Assembly (NCBI RefSeq): GCF_002101585.1 | Contig: NZ_LQOT01000076.1 | Coordinates: 186,001 to 250,000, forward strand | DNA: 64,000 nucleotides | Direction: 5' to 3' | Source of the DNA: Mycolicibacter engbaekii | GTDB lineage: Bacteria > Actinomycetota > Actinomycetes > Mycobacteriales > Mycobacteriaceae | In this document: positions 34,630 through 42,561 of the stretch, piece after piece | Numbering within the stretch: the first letter of the stretch is position 1 | How the letters are laid out: the number at the start of each line of letters is the position of its first letter | Made by a program: the position numbers and the translations under genes | The notes under the pieces: model-generated | Database searches by the model: none | Seen by the model: the letters and a program-made list of their open reading frames with translations, nothing else | Told to the model about the DNA's origin: nothing

Positions 34630-34967
34630 TGGCCGGCCCGCAGGTCATCGAGGATGGCGACCTGGTCGGAGAGAAGCCCGGTCAGGGCCTTGCGTGCCAC
34701 GGCGAGCAGCTCGGTGAGTACGGGCGAGGCGATGGAGTAGACCACTGCGCTGCCGTCCTTGGCCGCCGTCACCACGCCGGCGCGGCGCAGCACGCCGAGC
34801 TGCTGCGACAGGTTCGATGCCTCGATCCCGATCTCGGGCAGCAGCTCGCCGACGGAGTGGTCGCGTTCGGCCAGCAGCTCCAGGATCCGGATGCGGGCGG
34901 GGTGCCCGAGGGTCTTGAAGAACTCGGCCTTGACCTGATGCAGCGAGTTCGGCACAGCCGAAACCAT
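34626..34967 (-). CDS. ArsR-family regulator of the hyc-like operon (Rv0081-like)
   Basis: Winged-helix regulator, 113 residues from the ATG at 34967; an upstream ATG at 35000 would give 124. The shorter form is chosen because its length matches Rv0081 and because a palindrome then lies just upstream. The segment VKAEFFKTLGHPARIRILELLAERDHSVGELLPEIGIEASNLSQQLGVLRRAGVV is classic ArsR. No metal-binding cysteines are seen, as in Rv0081, which is a hypoxia-linked regulator in M. tuberculosis. First gene of the operon, so likely autoregulated. Confidence 0.88.
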   Translation of the reverse strand: MVSAVPNSLHQVKAEFFKTLGHPARIRILELLAERDHSVGELLPEIGIEASNLSQQLGVLRRAGVVTAAKDGSAVVYSIASPVLTELLAVARKALTGLLSDQVAILDDLRAGQ

Positions 34968-34985
34968 ACCAACCAAAGCATCAAT

Positions 34986-34999
34986 TGAAAAGTTCTTCA
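34986..34999 (-). promoter_or_regulatory. Candidate ArsR operator
   Basis: Imperfect inverted repeat TGAA-aagttc-TTCA in an A/T-rich patch, about 20-30 nt upstream of the chosen regulator start. Position suits autoregulation. Confirmation would need DNA-binding data. Confidence 0.35.
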
Positions 35000-35043
35000 T
35001 ATGCTGTAGGGGTGGATGCGGGTGTCGCGACCCCGCGCTGTGT

Positions 35044-35073
35044 TTGACCTGCCCGGTAGGGCAGGATGAGGAT
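35044..35073 (+). promoter_or_regulatory. Candidate pyrH promoter with palindrome in spacer
   Basis: TTGACC (35044) matches a -35; a weak -10 (GAGGAT, 35068) follows after 18 nt. The spacer carries a perfect palindrome CCTGCCC-ggta-GGGCAGG (35048-35065), a possible regulator site. Confidence 0.35.
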
Positions 35074-35132
35074 GCCGTCGCGGACGTTAACCGCGATGGC
35101 GCTGTCATATCCGCGCAGCCCAAAGGAGCCTG

Positions 35133-35885
35133 ATGACGGAGCCGACGAGTACCGACGAAGGCCGCCCGGCCGGTCGCCGCCCCCGCTATTCGCGGGTGTT
35201 GCTCAAGCTCGGTGGGGAGATGTTCGGCGGCGGGCAGGTTGGGCTCGACCCCGACGTGGTTGCCCAGGTCGCACGCCAGATCGCCGAAGTGGTCCGCGAC
35301 GGTGTGCAGGTCGCTGTCGTAATCGGCGGCGGCAACTTCTTCCGTGGCGCCCAGTTGCAGCAGCGCGGCATGGAGCGGATGCGCTCGGACTACATGGGCA
35401 TGCTCGGCACCGTGATGAACAGCCTTGCGTTGCAGGACTTCCTGGAAAAAGAAGGTATCGACACCCGGGTGCAGACCGCGATCACCATGGGTCAGGTCGC
35501 CGAGCCCTACATTCCGCTGCGGGCACAGCGGCACCTGGAGAAGGGCCGGGTGGTGATCTTCGGGGCCGGCATGGGTCTGCCGTATTTCTCCACCGACACC
35601 ACCGCGGCGCAGCGGGCGCTGGAGATCGGCGCTCAGGTGGTGCTGATGGCCAAGGCGGTCGACGGGGTGTTCACCGCCGACCCGCGGACGCACCCCGACG
35701 CCGAGCTGCTCACCTCGATCACCCACCGCCAGGCGCTCGAGCAGGGACTGAAGGTGGCCGATGCCACTGCCTTCAGCCTGTGCATGGACAATGGCATGCC
35801 GATCCTGGTGTTCAACCTGTTGACCGACGGAAATATCGCGCGGGCGGTCGCGGGTGAGAAGATCGGGACACTGGTCACCAGCTGA
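35133..35885 (+). CDS. pyrH: Uridylate kinase (UMP kinase)
   Basis: Converts UMP to UDP in pyrimidine synthesis. 250 residues, hexameric amino-acid-kinase fold: VLLKLGGEMFGG, VAVVIGGGNFFRGA, GLPYFSTDTTAAQRALEIGA and KAVDGVFTADP. AAAGGAG lies 5 nt upstream of the ATG. Precedes frr, as in most bacteria. Confidence 0.97.
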   Translation: MTEPTSTDEGRPAGRRPRYSRVLLKLGGEMFGGGQVGLDPDVVAQVARQIAEVVRDGVQVAVVIGGGNFFRGAQLQQRGMERMRSDYMGMLGTVMNSLALQDFLEKEGIDTRVQTAITMGQVAEPYIPLRAQRHLEKGRVVIFGAGMGLPYFSTDTTAAQRALEIGAQVVLMAKAVDGVFTADPRTHPDAELLTSITHRQALEQGLKVADATAFSLCMDNGMPILVFNLLTDGNIARAVAGEKIGTLVTS

Positions 35886-35950
35886 CGGGCGCGATGGGGG
35901 ATGCCCCCGCAGCGGCCGTGCCACAGCGAAGATAACGAGGAGCGGGGTAC

Positions 35951-36508
35951 ATGATCGACGAGGCTCTCTTCGATGCCGAGGAGAAAATGGAGAAGGCCGT
36001 GTCGGTGGCCCGTGACGATCTCTCGACCATCCGGACCGGCCGGGCCAACCCGGGCATGTTCTCGCGGATTGTCATCGACTACTACGGGTCGATGACCCCC
36101 ATCACCCAGCTGTGCAGCATCAACGTGCCCGAGGCGCGCCTGGTGGTGATCAAGCCCTACGAGGCGTCGCAGCTGGGCCCCATCGAGAACGCGATCCGCA
36201 ACTCCGACCTCGGTCTGAACCCGAGCAACGACGGCTCGGTGATCCGGGTGGCCGTGCCGCAGCTCACCGAGGAGCGGCGCAAGGAGCTGGTCAAGCAGGC
36301 CAAAGCCAAGGGCGAGGACGCCAAGGTCTCGGTGCGCAACATCCGCCGTAAGGCGATGGAGGAGCTGCACCGTATCCGCAAAGACGGTGATGCCGGCGAG
36401 GACGAGGTCGGCCGGGCGGAGAAGGATCTGGACAAGTCCACCCAGCAGTTCGTGACGCAGATCGACGAGCTGGTCAAGCACAAGGAAGGCGAGCTGCTGG
36501 AGGTCTAG
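35951..36508 (+). CDS. frr: Ribosome recycling factor
   Basis: 185-residue protein that splits post-termination ribosomes with EF-G. LSTIRTGRANPGMFSRIVIDYYGSMTPITQL and the long helical C-terminus (RRKAMEELHRIRKDG, HKEGELLEV) are canonical. Good AGGAG upstream. Shares an operon with pyrH and cdsA. Confidence 0.97.
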   Translation: MIDEALFDAEEKMEKAVSVARDDLSTIRTGRANPGMFSRIVIDYYGSMTPITQLCSINVPEARLVVIKPYEASQLGPIENAIRNSDLGLNPSNDGSVIRVAVPQLTEERRKELVKQAKAKGEDAKVSVRNIRRKAMEELHRIRKDGDAGEDEVGRAEKDLDKSTQQFVTQIDELVKHKEGELLEV

Positions 36509-36530
36509 GGACCGCCCAGCAGGCACAACC

Positions 36531-37394
36531 GTGGCCAACCATGACACCGGCGTAGACGCCGCGGTTCCGCAACCGAAGCAGTCGCGAGCCGGACGCAACC
36601 TTCCGGCGGCCATCGCCGTCGGCGTACTGCTGGCCGGGACACTGGTCTACACGCTGCTGTTCGCCCCGCGTTTCTGGGTGCTGATTCTTGCGGTGGCCGC
36701 GCCGGTCGGCACGCACGAGATCACCAGGCGGCTGCGTGAGGCCGGCTACGACGTGCCGTTCATCCCGTTGGCCCTCGGCGGCCAGGCGATGCTGTGGCTG
36801 TCACTGCCGTTCGGGGCCAGGGGAGTGCTGGGCGCTTTCGGCGCCACCGTGGTGATCTGCATGATCTGGCGGCTGGTGCATCGCGGGCTGAACCACACCC
36901 CGGTCAACTATCTGCGGGACATGTCGGCGATGATCCTGATCGCCGTCTGGGTGCCGCTGTGCATGAGCTTCGCTGCCCTGCTGGTCTTCCGCGACAACGG
37001 ACCGGGCCGGGTGCTGTGCCTGCTGTTTCCGGTGGTCTTCTCCGACATCGGCGGGTACGCCGTCGGTGTGCTGTTCGGCAAGCACCCGATGGCGCCGGCG
37101 ATCAGCCCGAAGAAGTCGTGGGAGGGGCTGGCCGGCTCACTGGTCGCCGGTGTTGCCGCGGCCGTGTTCGCGGTGACGATGTTCCTCGACCGGCCATGGT
37201 GGGTGGGCCTACCGCTGGGGCTGCTGCTCGTCTTCACCGGCGTCTTCGGCGACCTCATCGAATCCCAGGTCAAACGGGATCTGGGCATCAAGGACATGGG
37301 CCGTCTGCTGCCCGGTCACGGCGGCATCATGGACCGACTCGACGCGCTGTTGCCGGCGGCGGTGGTGACCTGGATCGTCCTAACCGTTCTCTGA
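36531..37394 (+). CDS. cdsA: Phosphatidate cytidylyltransferase
   Basis: Multi-pass enzyme making CDP-diacylglycerol for phosphatidylinositol, PE and cardiolipin. 287 residues, GTG start, about seven helices. The family signature SQVKRDLGIKDMGRLLPGHGGIMDRLD is at the C-terminus and carries the metal-binding Asp. Last gene of the pyrH-frr-cdsA run. Confidence 0.95.
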   Translation: MANHDTGVDAAVPQPKQSRAGRNLPAAIAVGVLLAGTLVYTLLFAPRFWVLILAVAAPVGTHEITRRLREAGYDVPFIPLALGGQAMLWLSLPFGARGVLGAFGATVVICMIWRLVHRGLNHTPVNYLRDMSAMILIAVWVPLCMSFAALLVFRDNGPGRVLCLLFPVVFSDIGGYAVGVLFGKHPMAPAISPKKSWEGLAGSLVAGVAAAVFAVTMFLDRPWWVGLPLGLLLVFTGVFGDLIESQVKRDLGIKDMGRLLPGHGGIMDRLDALLPAAVVTWIVLTVL

Positions 37395-37418
37395 GTCACA
37401 GGCATACTGGAACCGATC

Positions 37419-38528
37419 ATGACGCCTCAGCTGGTGTTCACCGCACCCAAACGCGCCCTGCCGCCTCGCCACCTGGCTGACCTGGACCCGGCCGGGCGGG
37501 CCGCGGCCGTCGCCGAACTGGGCTTGCCGGCCTTCCGTGCCAACCAACTCGCCCAGCAGTACTACGGCAGACTGCTCGCCGATCCGCAGTTGATGACCGA
37601 CCTTCCGGCGGCGGTGCGCTCCGCGGTGGCCGACGCGCTGTTCCCCGCACTGCTGACCGCTGCCAACGAGATCGAATGCGATTCCGGACAGACCCGAAAA
37701 ACGTTGTGGCGGGCGCACGATGACACCAAGTTCGAGTCGGTGCTGATGCGCTATCCGCGCCGCAACACCGTGTGCATCTCCTCGCAGGCCGGCTGCGGCA
37801 TGGCCTGTCCGTTCTGCGCCACCGGGCAGGCCGGGCTGACCCGTAACCTGTCCACCGCCGAGATTCTCGAGCAGGTGCGGTCGGCGGCGGTGACGCTACG
37901 AGACAGCGGCGGTGCTTCATCTTCTGGGGCGAGGCTCTCCAACATCGTGTTCATGGGCATGGGGGAGCCGCTGGCCAACTACGCCCGGGTGGTGGCAGCC
38001 GTGCGGCGGATCACCGAGCCGCCGCCGAACGGCTTCGGGATCTCGGCGCGGTCGGTGACGGTGTCCACCGTCGGACTGGCCCCGGCGATCCGCAAGCTCG
38101 CCGACGAGCGCCTCGGGGTGACGCTCGCGCTGTCGCTGCATACCCCCGACGACGAGCTGCGCGACACGCTGGTGCCGGTCAACAATCGGTGGAAGGTCGC
38201 CGAAGTCCTTGACGCCGCAAGCTATTACGCGGACGTGACCGGCCGGCGGGTGTCGGTGGAATACGCGCTGATCCGCGACGTCAACGACCAGCCCTGGCGG
38301 GCCGACCTGCTGGGGAAGAAACTGCACAAGGCGCTGGGGCAGCTGGTGCACGTCAACCTGATTCCGCTCAATCCCACGCCGGGCAGCCAATGGGACGCCA
38401 GTCCCAAGCCGGCGGAGCGGGAGTTCGTGCGGCGCGTGCGGGCTCAGGGCGTGGAATGTACGGTCCGCGACACCCGCGGACGGGAGATCGCAGCCGCCTG
38501 CGGCCAGCTGGCGGCCGAGAACGCCTAG
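37419..38528 (+). CDS. rlmN: Dual-specificity 23S rRNA/tRNA adenine C2-methyltransferase RlmN
   Basis: Radical-SAM enzyme that methylates A2503 of 23S rRNA and A37 of some tRNAs. 369 residues. The CxxxCxxC cluster is in SQAGCGMACPFCATG; the two further cysteines for the methyl-carrier mechanism are in VECTVRDTRG and AAACGQ-type segments near the C-terminus. Ends convergently 21 nt from the DUF2631 gene. Confidence 0.95.
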   Translation: MTPQLVFTAPKRALPPRHLADLDPAGRAAAVAELGLPAFRANQLAQQYYGRLLADPQLMTDLPAAVRSAVADALFPALLTAANEIECDSGQTRKTLWRAHDDTKFESVLMRYPRRNTVCISSQAGCGMACPFCATGQAGLTRNLSTAEILEQVRSAAVTLRDSGGASSSGARLSNIVFMGMGEPLANYARVVAAVRRITEPPPNGFGISARSVTVSTVGLAPAIRKLADERLGVTLALSLHTPDDELRDTLVPVNNRWKVAEVLDAASYYADVTGRRVSVEYALIRDVNDQPWRADLLGKKLHKALGQLVHVNLIPLNPTPGSQWDASPKPAEREFVRRVRAQGVECTVRDTRGREIAAACGQLAAENA

Positions 38529-38549
38529 CGGACGCTCAGGCGGGTGCGC

Positions 38550-38804
38550 TCAGCGCAGCCAGCCGCGGTTGCGGCCGATGATGTCGCGCACGACGACGAT
38601 CAGGGTCAGCGCGGCGAATCCCAGCAGGAAGTAGTCCTCGACGTGGCCGATGTGGTTTCCGCGCAGCATGAGCAGCAGGAAGCCGACGATGGCGAAACCG
38701 ACGATGTGCCAGGTCCGGTAGTTGATCGCGCTCCAACCCCACGCCGCAGACGGCACCTCGACGGGGTCGACCCCAGTGTGGCGCTCCACCTCGGTACTGG
38801 CCAC
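38550..38804 (-). CDS. DUF2631 membrane protein
   Basis: 84-residue protein (Rv2876-like) of unknown function with two hydrophobic helices (IVGFAIVGFLLLML, FLLGFAALTLIVVV). GTG at 38804 is chosen because GAAGGAG stands 5 nt upstream and the family begins VASTEVERHTGVD. Probably in the plasma membrane. Confidence 0.82.
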   Translation of the reverse strand: MASTEVERHTGVDPVEVPSAAWGWSAINYRTWHIVGFAIVGFLLLMLRGNHIGHVEDYFLLGFAALTLIVVVRDIIGRNRGWLR

Positions 38805-38871
38805 TTCGACTCCTTCAGTTCGCCTGTGCAACTACTGCGCGACATTCTGACATACCCCCATTCAGCCGATC

Positions 38872-38877
38872 TACCGT
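38872..38877 (+). promoter_or_regulatory. -10 box for leaderless AraC gene
   Basis: TACCGT followed by 7 nt and ATG 38885, which supports that start over the GTG nine bases earlier. Confidence 0.45.
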
Positions 38878-38884
38878 GGACACC

Positions 38885-39805
38885 ATGGCCGAGCACACCG
38901 CACGCGCCCCGCGGATCTGGGATTTCGCGACTGCACCGCCCCGCATCGCCCCCGGCGTGGCGTCGATGGTGGGCTATCGCGCGTTCGATGTCCCCGACGG
39001 CGTCCACCGCGGAATGCCCTCATCGACGCTGACCTTCATCGTCAGCCTCGACGAGGGGGTGCGCGCGGCCGCATCGCTCGACACCTTGGCCGCCGCACGG
39101 CCCGCTCCGGTATTGCTCGGCGGCCTGCATACCCACGCGGCCCGGGTGGCGCAGACCAGCGGGCAGGCCGGGGTTCAGCTGGCGGTGCATCCGCTGGCGT
39201 CTCGCGCGCTGTTCGGTGTGCCGGCCGCCGAACTGAGCGTCAGCGACTTCGACGGAGCACCGATGCTGGGCCGGCGGGCGTTGCGCCTGCACGAGCAGGT
39301 CGCCGCCGGGCGGTCGTGGCCGGAGGTGTTCGGGGTCGTCTCGGAGTATCTGGCGGAGCAGTATCGCCGGCGGGACGCCGCCGTGCGCCCCGAGCTGATC
39401 TTCGCCTGGCAGCTACTGGCCCGCAGCCGGGGCAGGATGCCGGTGGCCCGGGTTGCGGAGCGCAGCGGAATCAGTCAGCGGCATCTGTCCACCCTGTTCC
39501 GCCGCGAGGTCGGCCACAGTCCCAAGGCGGTGGCCATGCTGATGCGCTTCGAATACGCGACCGCCCGGCTGGCCGAGGAGGCCCGCCGGCACGGCAGTGT
39601 CGACCTGGCCGGTGTCGCGGCCGCGGCCGGATACGCCGATCAGGCCCATCTGAGCCGCGAGTTCGTTCGGTACGCCGGCGTGTCCCCGGGAGCCTGGCTG
39701 GCCGAAGAGTTCCAAAACATTCAAGACGGCGGCCACCCCCAGCGGTCACAGTGGGGGCATGACACCTTCGAATCCGACCGTCTGGCTGACCCTGCAAGCG
39801 CATGA
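38885..39805 (+). CDS. AraC-family transcriptional regulator
   Basis: 306 residues. N-terminal ligand-like domain with no clear family, then an AraC DNA-binding domain from about residue 195: first HTH VARVAERSGISQRHLSTLFRREVGHSPK, second HTH DLAGVAAAAGYADQAHLSREFVRYAGVSPGAW. The last 47 nt overlap the start of the VOC gene, so the C-terminal tail is read from the same DNA. The pairing suggests that the regulator controls or senses a compound handled by the VOC protein. Confidence 0.88.
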   Translation: MAEHTARAPRIWDFATAPPRIAPGVASMVGYRAFDVPDGVHRGMPSSTLTFIVSLDEGVRAAASLDTLAAARPAPVLLGGLHTHAARVAQTSGQAGVQLAVHPLASRALFGVPAAELSVSDFDGAPMLGRRALRLHEQVAAGRSWPEVFGVVSEYLAEQYRRRDAAVRPELIFAWQLLARSRGRMPVARVAERSGISQRHLSTLFRREVGHSPKAVAMLMRFEYATARLAEEARRHGSVDLAGVAAAAGYADQAHLSREFVRYAGVSPGAWLAEEFQNIQDGGHPQRSQWGHDTFESDRLADPASA

Positions 39806-40154
39806 CGCCGCGAAGCTCATCGACTACTACGTCGAGACCTTCGGCTTCGTCGTCGCGGCCCGCTACGGCGAGACCGGCGATACCGTCGCGCACGCCGAAC
39901 TGCGCTGGCCGGAGGGCGTCGGCGCCATCATGCTCGGCAGTCACAAGCCCGGTAACGACTGGTGCCGCGAACCGGGCACCGCGGGCGGCTACGTCGTCAC
40001 CAGCGATCCCGACGCGCTGTACCAACGGGTTCTGGAGCACAACGCCGAGGTGGTCATGCCGCTGAGCGACACCGACTACGGCGCGCGCGAGTTCGCGGTT
40101 CGCGACCCCGAGGGCAACCTCTGGAGCTTCGGCAACTACGCGGGCGCACAATAG
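39759..40154 (+). CDS. VOC (glyoxalase/bleomycin-resistance) family protein
   Basis: 131-residue vicinal-oxygen-chelate fold protein: TPSNPTVWLTLQAHDAAKLIDYYVETFGF and VVMPLSDTDYGAREFAVRDPEGNLWSFGNY. The NDWCRE segment and the DPEGNLW block are typical of PhnB/YdhR-type VOC proteins. Function may be binding or isomerising a small organic compound. ATG preceded by a GTGGGGG purine run. Four bases separate it from dxr. Confidence 0.82.
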   Translation: MTPSNPTVWLTLQAHDAAKLIDYYVETFGFVVAARYGETGDTVAHAELRWPEGVGAIMLGSHKPGNDWCREPGTAGGYVVTSDPDALYQRVLEHNAEVVMPLSDTDYGAREFAVRDPEGNLWSFGNYAGAQ

Positions 40155-40158
40155 GTGG

Positions 40159-41334
40159 GTGAGTACGGGCCGCCGCATCAAAGTTCTGCTGTTGGGCTCC
40201 ACCGGCTCGATCGGAACCCAGGCGTTGCAGGTCGTCGCGGCGAACCCGGACCGGTTCGAGATCGTCGGACTGGCAGCCGGCGGCGGTAACCCGGCGCTGC
40301 TGGCAGCGCAGCGGGCCGAGACCGGGGTCGCCAACATCGCCGTCGCCGACCCGCAGATCGGCGAAGCGCTCGACGCCCCCTACCGCGGACCCGAAGCCGT
40401 CACCAGCCTGGTGTATGACACCGAGGCCGATGTGGTGCTCAACGCGCTGGTCGGCGCGCTCGGGTTGCGGCCCACCCTGGCCGCACTCGAGACCGGGGCG
40501 CGGCTGGCGCTGGCCAACAAGGAGTCGCTGATCGCCGGCGGCCCACTGGTGATGCGGGCGGCCGAGCCCGGCCAGATCGTGCCGGTGGACTCCGAGCACT
40601 CCGCGCTGGCGCAGTGTCTTCGGGGCGGCACCCCCGACGAGGTCGCCAAACTGGTGCTCACCGCCTCGGGCGGGCCGTTTCGGGGCTACACCGCCGCCGA
40701 GTTGGAGCACGTGACCCCCGAGCAGGCCGGTGCCCACCCGACGTGGTCGATGGGCCCGATGAATACGTTGAACTCGGCTTCCCTGGTGAACAAGGGTCTC
40801 GAGCTCATCGAGACCCACCTGCTGTTCGGCGTCCCCTACGACTGCATCGACGTGGTGGTGCACCCGCAGTCGATCGTGCATTCCATGGTCACGTTCACCG
40901 ATGGGTCGACCATCGCGCAGGCCAGCCCGCCGGACATGCGGCTTCCCATCGCCCTGGCCCTGGGCTGGCCCGCCCGGGTCCCCGGCGCGGCGGCGGCCTG
41001 TGACTTCTCCACCGCGTCAACTTGGGAGTTCGAACCGCTCGACGACGCCGTCTTCCCCGCGGTGCAGCTGGCCCGTCACGCCGGGCAGACCGGTGGCTGC
41101 ATGACCGCGGTCTACAACGCGGCCAACGAAGAGGCGGCAGAGGCCTTCCTCGCCGGCCGGATCGGCTTCCCGGCGATCGTGGGCACCATCGCCGAGGTTC
41201 TGGGCGCCGCCGACCAGTGGGCCGCGCAACCCGCTACCGTGGATGAGGTACTCGACGCGCAGCGCTGGGCCAGGGAGCGTGCGGCTCGCGCCGTCGAGGC
41301 TGTAGTTACGAGAAAGGTCGGAAGCACTCGATGA
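40159..41334 (+). CDS. dxr: 1-deoxy-D-xylulose 5-phosphate reductoisomerase
   Basis: Second step of the MEP isoprenoid pathway (fosmidomycin target): DXP to MEP with NADPH. 391 residues, GTG start. NADPH loop LLGSTGSIGTQ, metal-site PVDSEHSALAQ, substrate loop SGGPFRGYT and PTWSMGPMNTLNSASLVNKGLE. Overlaps rip1 by ATGA. Confidence 0.97.
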   Translation: MSTGRRIKVLLLGSTGSIGTQALQVVAANPDRFEIVGLAAGGGNPALLAAQRAETGVANIAVADPQIGEALDAPYRGPEAVTSLVYDTEADVVLNALVGALGLRPTLAALETGARLALANKESLIAGGPLVMRAAEPGQIVPVDSEHSALAQCLRGGTPDEVAKLVLTASGGPFRGYTAAELEHVTPEQAGAHPTWSMGPMNTLNSASLVNKGLELIETHLLFGVPYDCIDVVVHPQSIVHSMVTFTDGSTIAQASPPDMRLPIALALGWPARVPGAAAACDFSTASTWEFEPLDDAVFPAVQLARHAGQTGGCMTAVYNAANEEAAEAFLAGRIGFPAIVGTIAEVLGAADQWAAQPATVDEVLDAQRWARERAARAVEAVVTRKVGSTR

Positions 41335-42548
41335 TGTTCGCGGTCGGCATCGCGCTGTTCGCGCTGGCCATCCTGGTTTCGGTGGCTCTGCATGAATGCG
41401 GTCACATGTGGGTGGCGCGGGCCACTGGCATGAAGGTGCGGCGCTACTTCGTCGGCTTCGGTCCCACGCTGTGGTCGACCCGGCGCGGCGAGACCGAATA
41501 CGGGCTCAAGGCGATCCCGGCCGGCGGCTTCTGCGACATCGCCGGGATGACCGCCGTGGAAGAACTGGCGCCTGATGAGACCGACCGCGCCATGTACAAG
41601 CAGAAGACCTGGAAGCGGGTCGCCGTGCTGGCCGCCGGTCCCGGCATGAACTTCGTCATCGGTCTGGCGCTGGTCTACATCATCGCGGTGATCTGGGGCC
41701 TGCCGAACCTGCACGCACCCACCACCGCCGTCATCGGGAAAACGGACTGTGTGGCACCGGAAGTCGTCAAGGGGGAACTGGGTGACTGCGAGGGGCCCGG
41801 CCCGGCGGCACTTGCTGGGATAGAGCCCGGTGACGTGGTGGTCAAGGTCGGCGACACGCCGGTGTCGACATTCGAGGAGATGGCCGCGGCGGTGCGTAAA
41901 CAGCACGGCCGGACCCCGTTCGTCGTCGAGCGCGACGGCGCCGAGCTGACCAAGTACGTCGACGTGGCGCCCACCCAGCGCTGGATCGCCGACGGCCCCG
42001 ATCGTGAGGCCGTGCCCAGCACCGTCGGCGCGATCGGTGTCGGGGCCGCTCAGTTCGGGCCGACGCAGTACAACCCGGTCACCGCGGTCCCGGCGACGTT
42101 CACCTTCAGCGGCGACCTGGCGGTGCTGCTGGGCAAGTCGCTGGCCAACATTCCCTCCAAGGTCGGCGCGCTGGTGAACGCCATCGGCCACCCGAGCGGG
42201 CCGCGTGACCCCGAAACCCCGATCAGCGTGGTGGGCGCGTCGATCATCGGCGGCGACACCGTCGATCACGGGCTGTGGGTGGCGTTCTGGTTCTTCCTGG
42301 CCCAGTTGAACTTCATCCTGGGCGTGTTGAACCTGGTGCCGCTGCTGCCGTTCGACGGCGGGCACATCGCGATCGCGTTGTTCGAAAAGCTGCGCAACGT
42401 GCTTCGAGCCGCCCGCGGCAAGGTTGCCGCGGCGCCGGTGAACTATCTCAAGCTGATGCCGGCCACCTACGTAGTCTTGGCGGTGGTGGCCGGTTACATG
42501 CTGCTCACCGTGACCGCCGACTTGGTCAACCCGATCAGGCTGTTTTGA
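41331..42548 (+). CDS. rip1: Site-2 intramembrane protease Rip1
   Basis: 405-residue zinc metalloprotease that cuts anti-sigma factors and other membrane substrates. HECGH (zinc-binding HExxH) at residues 21-25, a PDZ domain with GDVVVKVGDTPVSTFEEM, and the LLPFDGGHIA motif (second Asp ligand) in a C-terminal helix. Located between dxr and ispG, as in other mycobacteria, where it is cotranscribed. Confidence 0.95.
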   Translation: MMFAVGIALFALAILVSVALHECGHMWVARATGMKVRRYFVGFGPTLWSTRRGETEYGLKAIPAGGFCDIAGMTAVEELAPDETDRAMYKQKTWKRVAVLAAGPGMNFVIGLALVYIIAVIWGLPNLHAPTTAVIGKTDCVAPEVVKGELGDCEGPGPAALAGIEPGDVVVKVGDTPVSTFEEMAAAVRKQHGRTPFVVERDGAELTKYVDVAPTQRWIADGPDREAVPSTVGAIGVGAAQFGPTQYNPVTAVPATFTFSGDLAVLLGKSLANIPSKVGALVNAIGHPSGPRDPETPISVVGASIIGGDTVDHGLWVAFWFFLAQLNFILGVLNLVPLLPFDGGHIAIALFEKLRNVLRAARGKVAAAPVNYLKLMPATYVVLAVVAGYMLLTVTADLVNPIRLF

Positions 42549-42561
42549 CAGGAGAGCTCAC

